Notes: generated from the sequence alone by a model not told the origin. Numbered from the stretch's first letter, positions 1 through 54,132 are shown. The stretch: 64,000 nucleotides of DNA from Halisarca cf. caerulea (GCA_963170055.1 CAUJGJ010000277.1:2363401-2427400); one strand, 5' to 3'. Translations and numbers: made by a program.

Positions 1-19
1 GAGATTTAACTTTTAACTT

Positions 20-130
20 CTAACTACATGACAAACTCTTCTTTGTCTCCTCTAGAGTCTGAGAATACCGTTCATTTGTCTTGAGACACACAACATAGCC
101 TCCATTTTCTGCTGACATTTGCTGGAGTGG
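20..130 (-). pseudogene. Second copy of the MAEA-like terminal exon
   Basis: On the minus strand this segment reads PLQQMSAENGGYVVCLKT and onward, nearly identical to the true last exon of the MAEA-like gene at 2927-3028. It is preceded by an acceptor-type AG (131-132). Relative to that exon it has a 6-nt in-frame insertion and a 1-nt deletion near the end. The C-terminus therefore changes from KKVFVM-stop to KKSLSCS-stop, with the stop at 20-22. Similarity continues into the preceding intron to about 173. It is either an alternative last exon of MAEA, about 2.8 kb further downstream, or a dead duplicate. The altered C-terminus and lack of other exons favour a dead duplicate, but the splice acceptor is intact. 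Confidence 0.75.
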
Positions 131-312
131 CTAAAACATGTACAAATTAACTAAAACCACATTGATAATGTAAATTTGTAATAGCTAAAATTGGCAAAAT
201 AGCTCTATTGTAGAGAAGCAATTGACGCATCAAAGTACAGAACCAGGCCATATCTCGGGACGACTTTCTTGTTTGTTGAAATTTGTCTTTGCTTTTCGCA
301 GGGTTCTGAATA

Positions 313-497
313 CAGTGGAACCTATCTATTGTGGTCACTGTGTAATGCAGTCACCCGTCTATACCAGCCACTAATTCTTCTCCGAATCAGCAGTAATGTA
401 TGGTATTCGACCTCATTAATGCAGCCACCTGTCTATAACAGCCAAAAAATTTCGCCTCAATGGTGACCGCAATAGACAGGTAACTGAGGTTCCACTG
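313..497. repeat. MITE with CAGTGGAACCT ends, TA-flanked (family T)
   Basis: Terminal inverted repeats CAGTGGAACCT and AGGTTCCACTG are flanked by TA on both sides. Ends of this form with TA target duplication are typical of pogo/Tigger-type Tc1-mariner non-autonomous elements. There is no coding capacity. It is one of more than ten related copies in this window. Confidence 0.75.
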
Positions 498-619
498 TAT
501 TTTGTTTGGGGGCTGCGAATTGACCAGCCACCTCGGTCGACATGTTCTGCCACGTGACGGTCATGTGTATGTGACGTCGACGCTGACCACGTACTGTCTC
601 GCGAGTACTGCGCTTTGCT

Positions 620-1124
620 TACCGTATTTCTTCCAATTAGCGCGCCTCTCTAATGATGGCGCCCCTTCGACTCAAAGATAATATTTTTCGTTCTAAAGAA
701 GAGCCATAGACACTCTATACTACGTAGTTTAGAGCGTCGGTCTATGGTCTATGGAAGAGCCTCCCAGACAAGTAATTTAATTTTTGGGGGCGCTTAGTAA
801 TTGGAATCCTCCTGACGGTGAACTGTAGTAACGGCATACAAGTGGTGGGTGTTGGCTAAATCCTTGTCACAATCGAGCATCTCTTCATTTCAAGGCTCCC
901 ATTTGTCTTTGTGGACCATAATAACCGTGCTAAACATATCTACCTCCCACGTGTGGACTCGACGGGCCGCCATTTTATATCGATCGAAAATCATTTTAAT
1001 TACTAAGTACCCTTCTAATGATGGCGCCCGGTCGAGGTATTTGTATTTTCCTCCTCTCTAAAGAAGCACCTCCTGCTCTAGTATTTTATTTTTTGGGGGC
1101 GCGCTAATTGGAAGAAATACGGTA
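620..1124. repeat. Inverted-repeat element with TACCGTATTT ends
   Basis: The ends TACCGTATTTCTTCCAATTA and its exact complement TAATTGGAAGAAATACGGTA form terminal inverted repeats of about 25 bp, continuing into GCGCGC. Two internal blocks (about 653-805 and 1015-1110) resemble each other, both starting TCTAATGATGGCGCCC and ending near TTTTTGGGGGCGC. The element stops 25 bp before the start codon of the methyltransferase gene, so it probably provides that gene's 5' UTR or promoter. A non-autonomous DNA transposon is the simplest reading. Confidence 0.75.
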
Positions 1125-1148
1125 CATCTTGTAGCTTTTACGAAAGCC

Positions 1149-1916
1149 ATGGAGTACTACCTCGAATACGACAACCTTTGCCAGAAGACTCAGGAGTTAT
1201 ATGACAGTTTGCTAAAGAGCCCAACGCGTTTTCAACCCATCGGCGCGCGAGAAGACGTCAGCGTTGTATCGCAAGATAGCATAAAATCGTCTCTTCCCGG
1301 AAGATACCTACAGGCGCACAGAGGCTTATTTATGATGAAAGACTCCGCTGACCTCTCCATTGTTCAGCGTTTGTTTTGGGAAGTGAAACCAGCCACGATC
1401 ATCGAGTTGGGAACCTACAGCGGAGCAAATACTTTGTGGATGGCGGACATGTTAAAAATAATGGAAATCGAGTGCTCCATATACACAGTGGATAAGACTG
1501 CAGCAAATATGTATCAAGGGATTGAAAAATTGTGTCCACCATCTGTTCATTTCATTCTTGGAGATGCCAACAAAATAGAAGAGTCTTTCCCTCACAGCTT
1601 GATGAAATCCATGCATCATCCTCTGGTGGTAATTGAAGATTGTCATGTTAACGTCAGGGGAACACTTGACTTTTTCGATAGATATATGCAAAGTGGAGAT
1701 TACTTCATTGTTGAAGACACAAACCCATTTACCCCTGCAACGTCTGCCATGGGAATTGGTCTGGAAGAATTTAAACCATTTGGACCAAGTAAATTGGACA
1801 TTTTGAAAGAATTTCTTGCAAAGAACGATGCCCGCTACTGCGTAGACTCTTTCTTTACTGATATGTTTGGATACAATGCCACATGGAACTGGCATGGATA
1901 TGTTAAACGGATGTAA
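1149..1916 (+). CDS. CmcI-like (cephalosporin hydroxylase family) SAM methyltransferase, intronless
   Basis: A 255-residue uninterrupted ORF whose ATG has a good initiation context (gccATGG). It has a Rossmann-type SAM-binding loop IIELGTYSGANTLW (residues 84-97), an acidic residue after the second strand in YTVDK (D115), GDA at 138-140, IEDCHVN at 162-168 and FIVEDTNPF at 186-194. This order matches the CmcI / rhamnosyl O-methyltransferase family, where carboxylates equivalent to D164, E189 and D190 would bind the divalent metal. The substrate cannot be told; small-molecule O-methylation is the family expectation. There is no signal peptide or membrane segment. All neighbours that are ancient animal genes have introns and this one has none, which fits a retrocopy or horizontal acquisition. 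An ATTAAA poly(A)-type signal lies about 35 bp after the stop. It sits between MAEA and the duplicated MAEA last exon. Confidence 0.8.
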   Translation: MEYYLEYDNLCQKTQELYDSLLKSPTRFQPIGAREDVSVVSQDSIKSSLPGRYLQAHRGLFMMKDSADLSIVQRLFWEVKPATIIELGTYSGANTLWMADMLKIMEIECSIYTVDKTAANMYQGIEKLCPPSVHFILGDANKIEESFPHSLMKSMHHPLVVIEDCHVNVRGTLDFFDRYMQSGDYFIVEDTNPFTPATSAMGIGLEEFKPFGPSKLDILKEFLAKNDARYCVDSFFTDMFGYNATWNWHGYVKRM

Positions 1917-2926
1917 TGTTAGGCTTGAATTGAACAAATATGTACTATTTGTCATTAAATTGTGTGTGCTGATAAAAAGATTTCATCATAATATGCAATG
2001 AAAGTCTTTTCATCTGATTTGTCTCATCGTAATAGACTGACACTGTTACAGTGGAATCTCTGAATATAAAGGACACTTTAAGGCAGCCTCTTTATAATTT
2101 GCCTTTGTAAGGAGGTTGTACTCTTTATGAGGTTAAAATTGAATTGGAACTAAAGCGATTATTTAAGACGTATACCTGAAGTGTGTTCTTTGTAGACAGG
2201 CTGGCCTTATTTCTGAGTGTCCACTAACATGGGAATTTCACCATAGTATATATTGTATACTGTCACTGTGCACGGACCATATAAATTCTACATATATAGC
2301 ACCAATTAATCAATTTTACTGCAATCAATATTATATCCCCCTACCCACTCTGATTATGAAAGTTACCTATTTAATTAATATCATGCTGTAGAACAAGTTG
2401 TATGTGATTCCGTGTCAATAATTTAGTTGAAGAATCCTGGCACCCGTTGTACCATGCATACGATGTATGCAAAATAGTTTATGTAGAAACTTTGACGCAT
2501 GAACCAGTGCTTATGTAGATGTGCAGGCATAATTATTATTACCAATAATATCAAATATAGCTGAAAAGGTGGATTCTCTATCCTTTCATGCACGACACTC
2601 AATGTGACGTCACATTGCGATCAAAGGTGTGATGTTGTGTAGTGATAAAAGGTGTGACGTCATGTCGCAATGGAAGGTGGGACGTCATGTTGTGAAGGAA
2701 GGCGGGATGTCAAATGCATAATGCATTTAATTTTAGTGAGTTTTTTGCAATGTGTTCACAACTTACATGTTAGTTTATTATATTAATATTCATGCATGCA
2801 GCATGTATTTACTTATTAGAGATTCACTTTTAATAAAACAAAATAATACATATTGCTGATGTTTAAGAATTAACAGAATTAAACACGAATGAACTTCTGA
2901 AACATGAAATATACAATGCCATGTGC
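1917..2926. other. Intergenic: decayed MITE and CRE-like tandem repeat
   Basis: About 2048-2235 is a decayed family T element that keeps only the left end CAGTGGAATCTC clearly. At about 2596-2712 an imperfect repeat of about 27-30 bp (GTGTGACGTCATGT-type units, four copies) carries several TGACGTCA palindromes, the consensus for CREB/ATF factors. It lies 3' of both flanking genes, so a regulatory role is uncertain. No gene was seen in the rest. Confidence 0.5.
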
Positions 2927-7226
<4,300 letters not shown>

Positions 7227-7308
7227 TTTATGTACGCAAGTGACCACGTCCCGTTCTCGTTCCCAGATGACATATCCAAATTGGGTTCGGAAAATAGTCA
7301 GTTTCTTC

Positions 7309-7390
7309 CGGGATGTTGTAAAACACGGATCACGGATCACGGATCACGGACCACGGATCACCCTCAATCACGTGCCTACCACATGACAGT
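7309..7390 (-). promoter_or_regulatory. 82-bp shared promoter element, copy upstream of MAEA
   Basis: This is the inverted copy of 9318-9399 with only a handful of mismatches. It contains ACGGATC-type 7-bp tandem units, a CACGTG E-box and CACATGACAGT. It ends 83 bp upstream of the MAEA start codon and has the same orientation relative to MAEA as the other copy has to Nup214. It could be a split bidirectional promoter, or terminal repeats of an insertion of about 2.1 kb. Confidence 0.6.
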
Positions 7391-8822
7391 ACACACTTGA
7401 TCTTCGTCGGTAGTCACTAAAAATCCGTAACATTCACAGCAGAAACGCTCTAGTTGTCGAGCGGCCGTTACTGATCGCAAACAACACTGAAGCAATTATA
7501 AAACGACTTACTGTTATTACATATCGCTTTTCTTTGATCACTCTTGGCGAGATTTAATACGCTTTTAGTGCTAGCTGAGTAGTACATCATCTTGCTGAAA
7601 TAGTAAATGTTGAGTAGCACTGGGCCCAAATTTTGTGGTGAGCCCTGGGTATCTTCGAGGTTGAGAGGACCCCTTGGCAGCTAATGGAGACACAAGTGAA
7701 GTGCTGTCTTTACCCAGCACCAGGGAAGCCGTGAGGGTGGTCAAGCCCTTCAGTGCACTGATGAACAGCAATTAAGCGAGCTCGAATGAAGGTACATGTA
7801 GTGTGTGCAGAACAGTGTTTTATTGTGGTAAAAACAATTATTATAATAATAATAATATTATACAGAAATAAATGACTTCAATTGGAGCTGAATGAGGACC
7901 ATTAAAAAGTAACTTGAAATAATTATACTGAGTACTGATACTGTAGTTATCAATATTAAAAAAGCAATGCTTCATGCTGTAGAAGATGTGGTGATGTCTG
8001 TATCATTTAAACATTACACCGTCCTGTTCAATTTTCAATGTAGGACTGTAGAAAACAGGAAAGCAAAACAAAAGGTAATCATTATGCAATGGTCTTCATC
8101 ATCTCAAGAACAACTTTGAAATGCCCCAACATTTAAGAGTGACCACTAGGCTACGTCTAAGGGTACAATGCATTGGATTCCTATCATTTATGGCAGTATA
8201 CTCACTGGACAGGTAGATAATGAGCGGGGAAGTGACTACTTATATCGCTGGAGCAATGTAAGGGTCAACAAGTTGCTACACAGTAATCAAGGGTCAAGAA
8301 GGGGACAAGGTTCTATATTGTTATGCCTATTGGGCCTGGGGTTCAAAAGTATGCAGCTGCCAGCTATACCTGACACCACCCTGGCATAATACATAGGATA
8401 GCAAACTGGTGATGGCTTCATCACATGACAAGGCCACTACACATGTGAAAGAGTACACTAGGACAATGCCATCTCACCACTTAGTCTAGCTCAAACACAG
8501 TTGTGGCGTACAAAACAGACTACATGTTACTGTAGCAATACTCCCCCAACATACATACCAACCTCTACGTCCCCGAACACAAAGCAGGGAGTTGGTAGTC
8601 TTGTGTAGCCCAGGCCACATTCTCTCTTTCTTTATCAGGGACTGCAGTCAGTGGAAGGCGAATCATCAGCCCCTGAAATTGGCCAAGTGGGAATGGGTCG
8701 GCTAAGCCAGACTAGGGGGTTGACACAACACATTAGAGAAACATATGGCTGGCACACAATGTATTGTACAACATCCGTGACATAGCATATGGCACCCAGT
8801 ATACATCCATTACATAATAATA
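7391..8822. other. Intergenic stretch between MAEA and Nup214, no gene seen
   Basis: Only short spurious ORFs are present. There is a small ATA-rich patch at about 7840-7862. I recognise no conserved protein segment or RNA gene. Confidence 0.5.
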
Positions 8823-9052
8823 TAGGGTAAAACAATGTAACTTGGGACATGGGTGATTTGAGACAGTGGGTCAAAAGCAGCTAGCGTCAACTACAAGGTA
8901 CACACATTATTTCTTGTCAGCGATGTCTCCATGAATTGGAAGTTCAGCAGCAGCAAGTATGGCTAGACAACTTACCATAGCAGAAGTAAAGCAGAAGTAA
9001 AGGCCCTGTTCCGAATTACCCCAGTGTTCCAAATCACCCCACTGTACCCTAC
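8823..9052. repeat. MITE family D, TAGGGTA ends
   Basis: The left end TAGGGTAAAACAATGTAAC and the right end, complement of CACCCCACTGTACCCTA, are inverted repeats that continue as GTAAYTTGGAACA-type sequence. Related copies are at about 51857-52052 and 56421-56612. The internal GTCAACTACAAG block is shared with the 56421 copy. No coding capacity. Confidence 0.65.
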
Positions 9053-9317
9053 TTAACAGTTACCCCATATCCTGACTGTATAGGCATAGACAAAAAGGGG
9101 ACGAATATAGACCAACCTCGTGAAAGACCATGTACGGCCCACTTGTCAGACCATAGACTAACTTTGCTGTCTTCGGCTACTGTGGAATTGTTGCAAACGT
9201 CGACTCGCCATAGAAATCTCCGCTTTGCCGATACTTTTCTCTATTCGCTACAACAGGGCTGCAGCAACAAAAGAGGACGACTCGCTTCCATCCTCCACCA
9301 GATCTCACGTTTACAAG

Positions 9318-9399
9318 ACTGTCATGTGGCCAGCACGTGATTTGGGGTGATCCGTGGTCCGTGATCCGTGATCCGTGGTCCGTGTTTTACAACATCCCG
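9318..9399 (+). promoter_or_regulatory. 82-bp shared promoter element, copy upstream of Nup214
   Basis: This is the inverted counterpart of 7309-7390. It contains CACGTG and tandem GATCCGTG units and ends TTTTACAACATCCCG, 51 bp before the Nup214 start codon. Both downstream genes also share the context ATAAAATGGC at their start codons. Confidence 0.6.
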
Positions 9400-9449
9400 T
9401 TTCTTCCTACGGCTCGACTTCTGAGAACTGGTAAAATATCGATGATAAA

Positions 9450-37905
<28,456 letters not shown>

Positions 37906-39083
37906 TTTCTCTTTCAAAGTTCGCATGCAGTAAAACTGCAAGAGTAGCAGTGTTTTAGCATACTAAGCAACTGGTACAGCTTAGACTATATAGACTGTTT
38001 TACAGTAGCCTATTACAGTGGATAGTAGTGAGTTTTCATTAGCTGGTTTTAATTAAATTTGGCATTCAATCTGTCACGAGAATTGCATGGTCGTGCTTCG
38101 AGCCAGAGCAAGTGGAACCTCTCTCATCTAACGCCCCACCTGTGGGAACTTCTCGGTAGAGGACTTTTGTGTGACCAGATTCACATAAATTTGATTGCAT
38201 GTGTAAATGTATACATAAAACATTCAATACTGAATAGTGGACATTTTTATATACGTATTCTCTTGCATGTGATGATGCATGCATGCATGTATGCATGAAC
38301 ATGCACACATTCACACACACACATACACACACACACACACACACACATACCACACACAAACATACACACACACACACACTGCATGCACCAACACACATGC
38401 AATGTGCATTACATACATGTGTATGCACACGTGTGCATATGCCCCATGCAAGCGTGGAGATGCATATATAATACAATTATAAAGAAACAATTATATATAT
38501 TAGCTGATATAATGGTATATGGTATTTGTGTACCACACATGGTATTTGTGGTACACTTTATATTTAGCCCATGCAGCGAAACCTTTCCTTTTACGGTATT
38601 CCAGATAAACCAGTTGACTATATGCAGGGTCTCAAAGTGCTTGGAACTAACTTACTCCCCAGCTATAGTTTCTTGTACGTGTGTGCATGTGGATTAATTC
38701 GGTAAAAAATTAATGCACTTATTAAGCATGACTTAATCACCATGCAGTATACTGTCCACATTGCACCAGATTCAATCTATAGTCGATTATACTACCAATC
38801 ACATCTACTAGACTATAAGTCAAATTTGCTATTTTCAGCCACGAGTTTGGCTATTAATTTGGACTTATTCAGACGTTTCTAGCGATCTGTTCGCGTTTTA
38901 CCATCATCAGCATTATTGCGTCATTTATGCAAAACGTCACGCGCGCGGCTTGTATTGCATCATCGAGGACACGTGTAGTAAGTTCTAGCGCTGCTCGATC
39001 CCGGCCATCTTTCTGCGCAATATTGTGTTTGCTCTCATTACACAAGCTCACTAAGGATCCATTTGGCTGCTGTCTACGCGAAA
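37906..39083. other. Intergenic between Nup214 and HSPA9
   Basis: Contains a short CA tract (about 38311-38380). The last 200 bp before the HSPA9 start codon are richer in CpG (for example GTCACGCGCGCGGC near 38936), consistent with a housekeeping promoter. No other gene seen. Confidence 0.5.
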
Positions 39084-49511
<10,428 letters not shown>

Positions 49512-49870
49512 ACCGGATTTGGCTCTTGGTAGCTCCGGAAAACCCATAGAAGTTAAATTATGCTTTTTTGTATTTCATGTACGCAACGCAGATATCATGC
49601 TCATTGTATTTGCAATATTGCATTTTACTCTGAAATGAGACCTTTGCACACTGTCGTACATGTCAGACATGCATGCCCATGTGCATGTAATAACACACAC
49701 ACACAACTCCACATTAAAGTTGCCATGTGTATAAATAAAGCAGTATAGACATATGGGGGATATACTCCTGCATGTTGTAAAAGGTTTGTGATCACATAGA
49801 AGGTGGTATATTAAATGCATGCATGATCGTGATTTGTAATTAACTCACTCTAAAGATGTATACATGCATG

Positions 49871-49871
<1 letters not shown>

Positions 49872-49918
<47 letters not shown>
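49872..49918. repeat. (TA)n microsatellite
   Basis: Pure TA tract about 360 bp downstream of the HSPA9 stop codon. Confidence 0.95.
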
Positions 49919-49919
<1 letters not shown>

Positions 49920-50268
49920 TTGGTTTTTCTGCAAGCTTATTCTTTTCCACAAAGATCTGCAAAACATGTACATGTAGCTATGTACATGACTGATGATTTC
50001 ATCATAGATTTCATCAGCTATTATGGCCTACTGTGATTTGATCACCATAGATTACTCTGCATGGATTAAAACTTCATCATGTGTGCAGACAATATATGGT
50101 ATATAATTTCTGTTATCTGTAACTGAATCTATATATAATTGTATATATGTGCTAGTCTGGCCTACATGGGACGGTCGTAACTAGTATTGTTTCCATATCT
50201 TTCTTCCTCCATTTTGCGAGTCGCAGATTTAACAGTACTTAAAATAGCGCTTTTAGTAATAATTTTCA

Positions 50269-50347
50269 GAGTGACACAGTTGGCACAGAGGCCGTGTGGC
50301 TGGACTCCAAAGCGCATGACCCCAGGTTCGAACTCCGCAGGAGACCT
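50269..50347 (+). other. tRNA-like sequence (degenerate, probably SINE head)
   Basis: Contains an A-box-like TGACACAGTTGGCA and a B-box-like GGTTCGAACTCC, about 50 bp apart. The T-arm has one extra base, so a functional tRNA is unlikely. A T-run follows (50346-50362). Confidence 0.45.
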
Positions 50348-50418
50348 TTTTTTATCTTTTTTTCCTATTACCTAGCTAGCGTAACTATAAGTAGCGCTTT
50401 AAATAGTAAATAATCAGA

Positions 50419-50695
50419 AGGTCCTCGATGGCTTAGCGGCTAGCGATGGTGACATGTAGTGCTGAGGTTATGGGTTCGATTCCCTCGTCAGACGGGTTTT
50501 TCGGATTTATTTCTGAAAAAAAATCCTGTCCCTCAGTGGTCAGTTGCAATACTCCTGTACAAAGAACCGTATGGGGGGAGCTTTGGGTCTCGCAGCTGGT
50601 CTCCCACACTACTAGTCTTCTCGATATCCTGAGAGTGAGTGCTAACTCCCTGACCAGCCCTAATGACCTGGGGTCCTCTTTTTTTTTTTTTTTGT
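50419..50695 (+). repeat. Candidate tRNA-derived SINE
   Basis: The 5' part reads like a tRNA: A box TGGCTTAGCGGCTAG and B box GGGTTCGATTCC about 50 bp apart, followed by an unrelated body of about 190 bp and a T-run (50680-50693). That is the structure of a Pol III-transcribed SINE. It lies just after the tRNA-like head at 50269 on the same strand. Confidence 0.6.
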
Positions 50696-50723
50696 TGGAT
50701 ACAGATTGACACACACATAGATC

Positions 50724-50727
<4 letters not shown>

Positions 50728-50788
<61 letters not shown>
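50728..50788. repeat. (CA)n microsatellite
   Basis: Pure CA tract following the SINE-like T-run by about 35 bp. Confidence 0.95.
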
Positions 50789-50793
<5 letters not shown>

Positions 50794-50953
50794 TTATACT
50801 GTACATATAGTCAGCATATGTACGGTATAATCATTAAATGTTACACCCTTGATGTGCTTTTGCATTAATATTGGCTATGGCATACCAATAGACAGCATCA
50901 CATACAGGTCCTATCACCACCACAAACACAAGGTTGACATAATCTATTGAAAT

Positions 50954-51175
50954 AGAAGAATGGGGAGGAGAGCTGAAGGAGGGAAGGAGAGGGAGAAGTG
51001 AGGGAGCTAGAGGGAGGTATGGAGAGGGAGGGAGAGAGAGGGAGAGGGAGAGGTAAGGAAGGGAGAGGGAGGGTGAGGGAATGAGGGAGAAGCAGCATGG
51101 AGAGGGAGAGGTGAGGGAGGCGAAGTGAGGAGACTCTGAGGAGAGGGAGAGGTGAGGGAGGTAGGGAGCGGCACT
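50954..51175. other. Polypurine tract upstream of PPIH
   Basis: About 220 bp almost wholly G and A on the plus strand (GAGGGAGAGG-type units with rare pyrimidines). Such mirror-like polypurine sequence can form triplex DNA. It ends about 380 bp before the PPIH start codon. Confidence 0.8.
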
Positions 51176-51558
51176 TTCTTCAAACGTCTATATAGCTCAT
51201 CTTTTGAGTGACAAGAAGGACAGTCCATATTCCCAAATGCTATACTTGATTCGATACAAACTGAACTTTGCTCTGCTGTGCGCTTTCATTTTGTGCATTC
51301 GTGGAGCAAGATCAAGACCAAACCACGCAGCCACGGAGCCGTTTGTTCTTCAGATTGCGGAAGGCCACATCACTTCTAAGTAGACTAAGCATTACTATAT
51401 ATAACACTGATCTTAATCTATATTCACTCTATATCTGCATACTAATCTTAGTAGTTTAGAGCGTCTATGATACCACTATGCACCTGCTTAATTGAATTAT
51501 ATAGTCTGGCCAGCTAGACCGTCTCCGGAAGCGTACGTACTTACGCAAGAGAGCTAAA

Positions 51559-52806
51559 ATGGCCGCCAGTAGCTCTGCTGACACGAAGAAGCAGAACGTT
51601 AACCCGATTGTATTCTTTGACATATCCATTGGAGGTAAGGAAGTTGGGCGGATTAAGATGGAACTATTTGCGGACGTCGTTCCGAGAACCGCAGAGAACT
51701 TCCGTCAGCTGTGTACAGGAGAATACCGCAAAGATGGCGTCCCTGTTGGCTACAAAAACTGCTCCTTCCATCGAGTTATCAAGGATTTCATGATTCAAGT
51801 GTGTTATCAGATAAATTTCTGTTTATTCACCGCTTACACCATGCCTGGGATAAAGTGAGGTAACTTGGAACACTGAGGGTCGATATCTTTTTCTGCAGCC
51901 AAGCTGTCCAGCCATACTTACCACTGCTGAACTCTCAATTCATCTAGACAACGCCAATGAAGAACAAAGCCTGTCACTTGCTGTTAACACTGCTTTTGGT
52001 CTCCCGTTCCGAGTTACCCTATCGTTCCAAGTTACCCCACTTTGCCCTACCTGATGCATGCATAGCCCCTCATCCATTTGTGTCTTGTTATTGTATGTAT
52101 ACGTGTATCGAGAAAGAAAGCCCAATGACATCTTTTTGTATTGTTAGGCTTTTATTGGGGGGGGGAGTAATTGCCCCTCATCCCCTCCTCTTATAAGCCT
52201 CTTGAAAGTACCTAGTACAGTGGTCAGAAATATCATTGAATATCACCACCCCTTTTGTCCATACATTGTGCCTTCTCTCCACCCCCTCCCCCACAGTTGT
52301 CTAAATGAAGCCCTGGTTAATATATGCAGTGAACATATGTAAATAACAATTTCAGCCATGCAGTACGTTGCTTGTTGTACGTAAGTGTGCCTACTGAATC
52401 TGTAGCACACACGGATGGAAGCGCAGTTGCAGTGAAAATTCTTAAAGGGTTCCCAGGAATCTCAGCTATTATTTTTTATCAAAAAGTATCCATTTTATTC
52501 TACTTGCATATATACTTGCAGCTTCATGGCTTATAGAAGTGGTTCTCGTTAAGCAATACCAGTTGATATACCTTAGGATTGGAATGTTATTGTTATTGTT
52601 AGTGAAAGTTATGTAATTTTGACAACCACAGACACTAATAGATACAATTTTCTTTGAAATAGCATAATAGCATAACTAAAACTACAGCATAACTTTCAAT
52701 TCCTACGGTACAGTAACTGTATATTTAGTGAAGTATAGGATATGTGAAGTTAGTATTCATATGATAGCTCTTTGCATGCTCTTTCTTTCTATGTACCATT
52801 GTACAT

Positions 52807-52887
<81 letters not shown>

Positions 52888-53195
52888 GTGGTGATTTCAT
52901 TAGTGGAGATGGAAAGGGATCCTTCAGCATTTATGGCCCAAGTTTTCATGATGAAAACTTTCATCTGACCCATGAGGGTCCTGGAATCCTCTCTATGGCA
53001 AACAGTGGCCCCAACACGAATGGTTGTCAATTTTTCATCACTTGCATGAAGTGTGAATTTCTAGACAACAAGCATGTTGTGTTTGGTAAAGTTGTAGACG
53101 GACTATTTGTGATGAGGAAGATTGAAAATGTTCCCACGGGGCCCAACAACAAACCCAAACTACCAATCCTTATTAGTCAATGTGGAGAGATGTAG
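51559..53195 (+). CDS. PPIH: Peptidyl-prolyl isomerase H (spliceosomal cyclophilin, U4/U6-snRNP)
   Basis: Two exons, 51559-51798 and 52887-53195, phase 0, 182 residues (human PPIH 177). A short polar N-terminus ([12 protein letters not shown]) leads into the cyclophilin fold: [48 protein letters not shown] with the catalytic Arg at 72, FFIT at 129-132, and the H-type C-terminus [22 protein letters not shown]. Family role: binds PRPF4/PRPF3 in the U4/U6.U5 tri-snRNP and catalyses proline isomerisation. The position equivalent to Trp121 of cyclophilin A is Phe138 ([12 protein letters not shown]). The intron ends in an (AC)n tract running straight into the acceptor AG. Confidence 0.96.
51857..52052. 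repeat. MITE family D copy in the PPIH intron
   Basis: AGTGAGGTAACTTGGAACAC on the left and GTTCCAAGTTACCCCACTTT on the right are inverted. It is related to 8823-9052. Confidence 0.65.
52807..52885. repeat. (AC)n tract ending at the PPIH acceptor
   Basis: A pure AC tract of about 78 bp whose last bases ACACAG form the 3' splice site of exon 2, leaving no separate polypyrimidine tract. Confidence 0.95.
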
Positions 53196-54132
53196 CTAAT
53201 GCTACTAAGTGTGTTAATGTCTTGTTTGTTTTTCATGTGATAGGTGAATTTTAAGACAATTGTGTTCATGACATTTTGTATCGTATATAATGCAACATAT
53301 AGTTAATTTAAGGTGGTGCTGAAAGGGACAGGCCCAAGTTCCCCATGTATATGTACAGGGGATGTGGTTTTCTGATCATCTGTTCCTTATGAAGTGTGCC
53401 AGATAAACCAGGTGGTGGATGAATCGGGTTAGTTTGTATGCAACTAAGTCATGGGGATTCACAGCAGTGGGTTGGATAAGAGGAGTTTTCATGTTAACTT
53501 GTATCAGATAAATCAGCTAGGTATGATTCTGCAGGGCTGTTGCCACATGTCAGGGTGATCAGTTTGTCATAGTACATTTTGAGACCTTATTCCTAGTCCC
53601 AGTGTACGACTGTATACATCTGCACTATAACGTAGCACCATAGATACTCTAACCAGTATGTCTGCTATAATGTACAAGGAAGTGTATACTGATATAGCCA
53701 GAAGGGGCTCACACTGTGTGTATGTACTGTGTACAGTTGTATTTGATGCATATTCTATACTCACAAGGAGGAAGCATGCAATAGAATCTTGCAATGAATC
53801 CCAGCTATAGCGGTCACTGACATAAGTCTTCACTATGTATTTTGTATGGAAGAAATAACTGTAGTCACAATGTCATGATTGTAAATTTGGACAAAACGCA
53901 CAACAAACAAGACCACTGTGGTCACGCTGTCATTGATTAAATGAGTGTACATGCGATGTGGAAAAATTAATGACAATCATATTTTGGGTTTAATTTTCCT
54001 AAGTACTGATCTTGAACAAGCACTTAAAAATGTAGTTAATGTTTTATAAATATAATATTATATGATAAAACTACAAAGCAATGAAACATAAAGTTGGGTG
54101 TGAACTTACAAGAGATGTTGTGCCAAGAGCAA
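53196..54132. other. Intergenic between PPIH and arrestin 1
   Basis: Unique, AT-rich sequence. Around 53397-53520 GATAAACCAG/GGATAAGAGG words suggest a very decayed family T element. No gene seen. Confidence 0.4.

Noticed and set aside
1452..1955. 167-residue minus-strand ORF
   Set aside because: Antisense shadow of the methyltransferase gene, with no recognisable protein features.
50269..50347. Functional tRNA gene
   Set aside because: The B-box arm carries an extra base and I could not pair a full acceptor stem.
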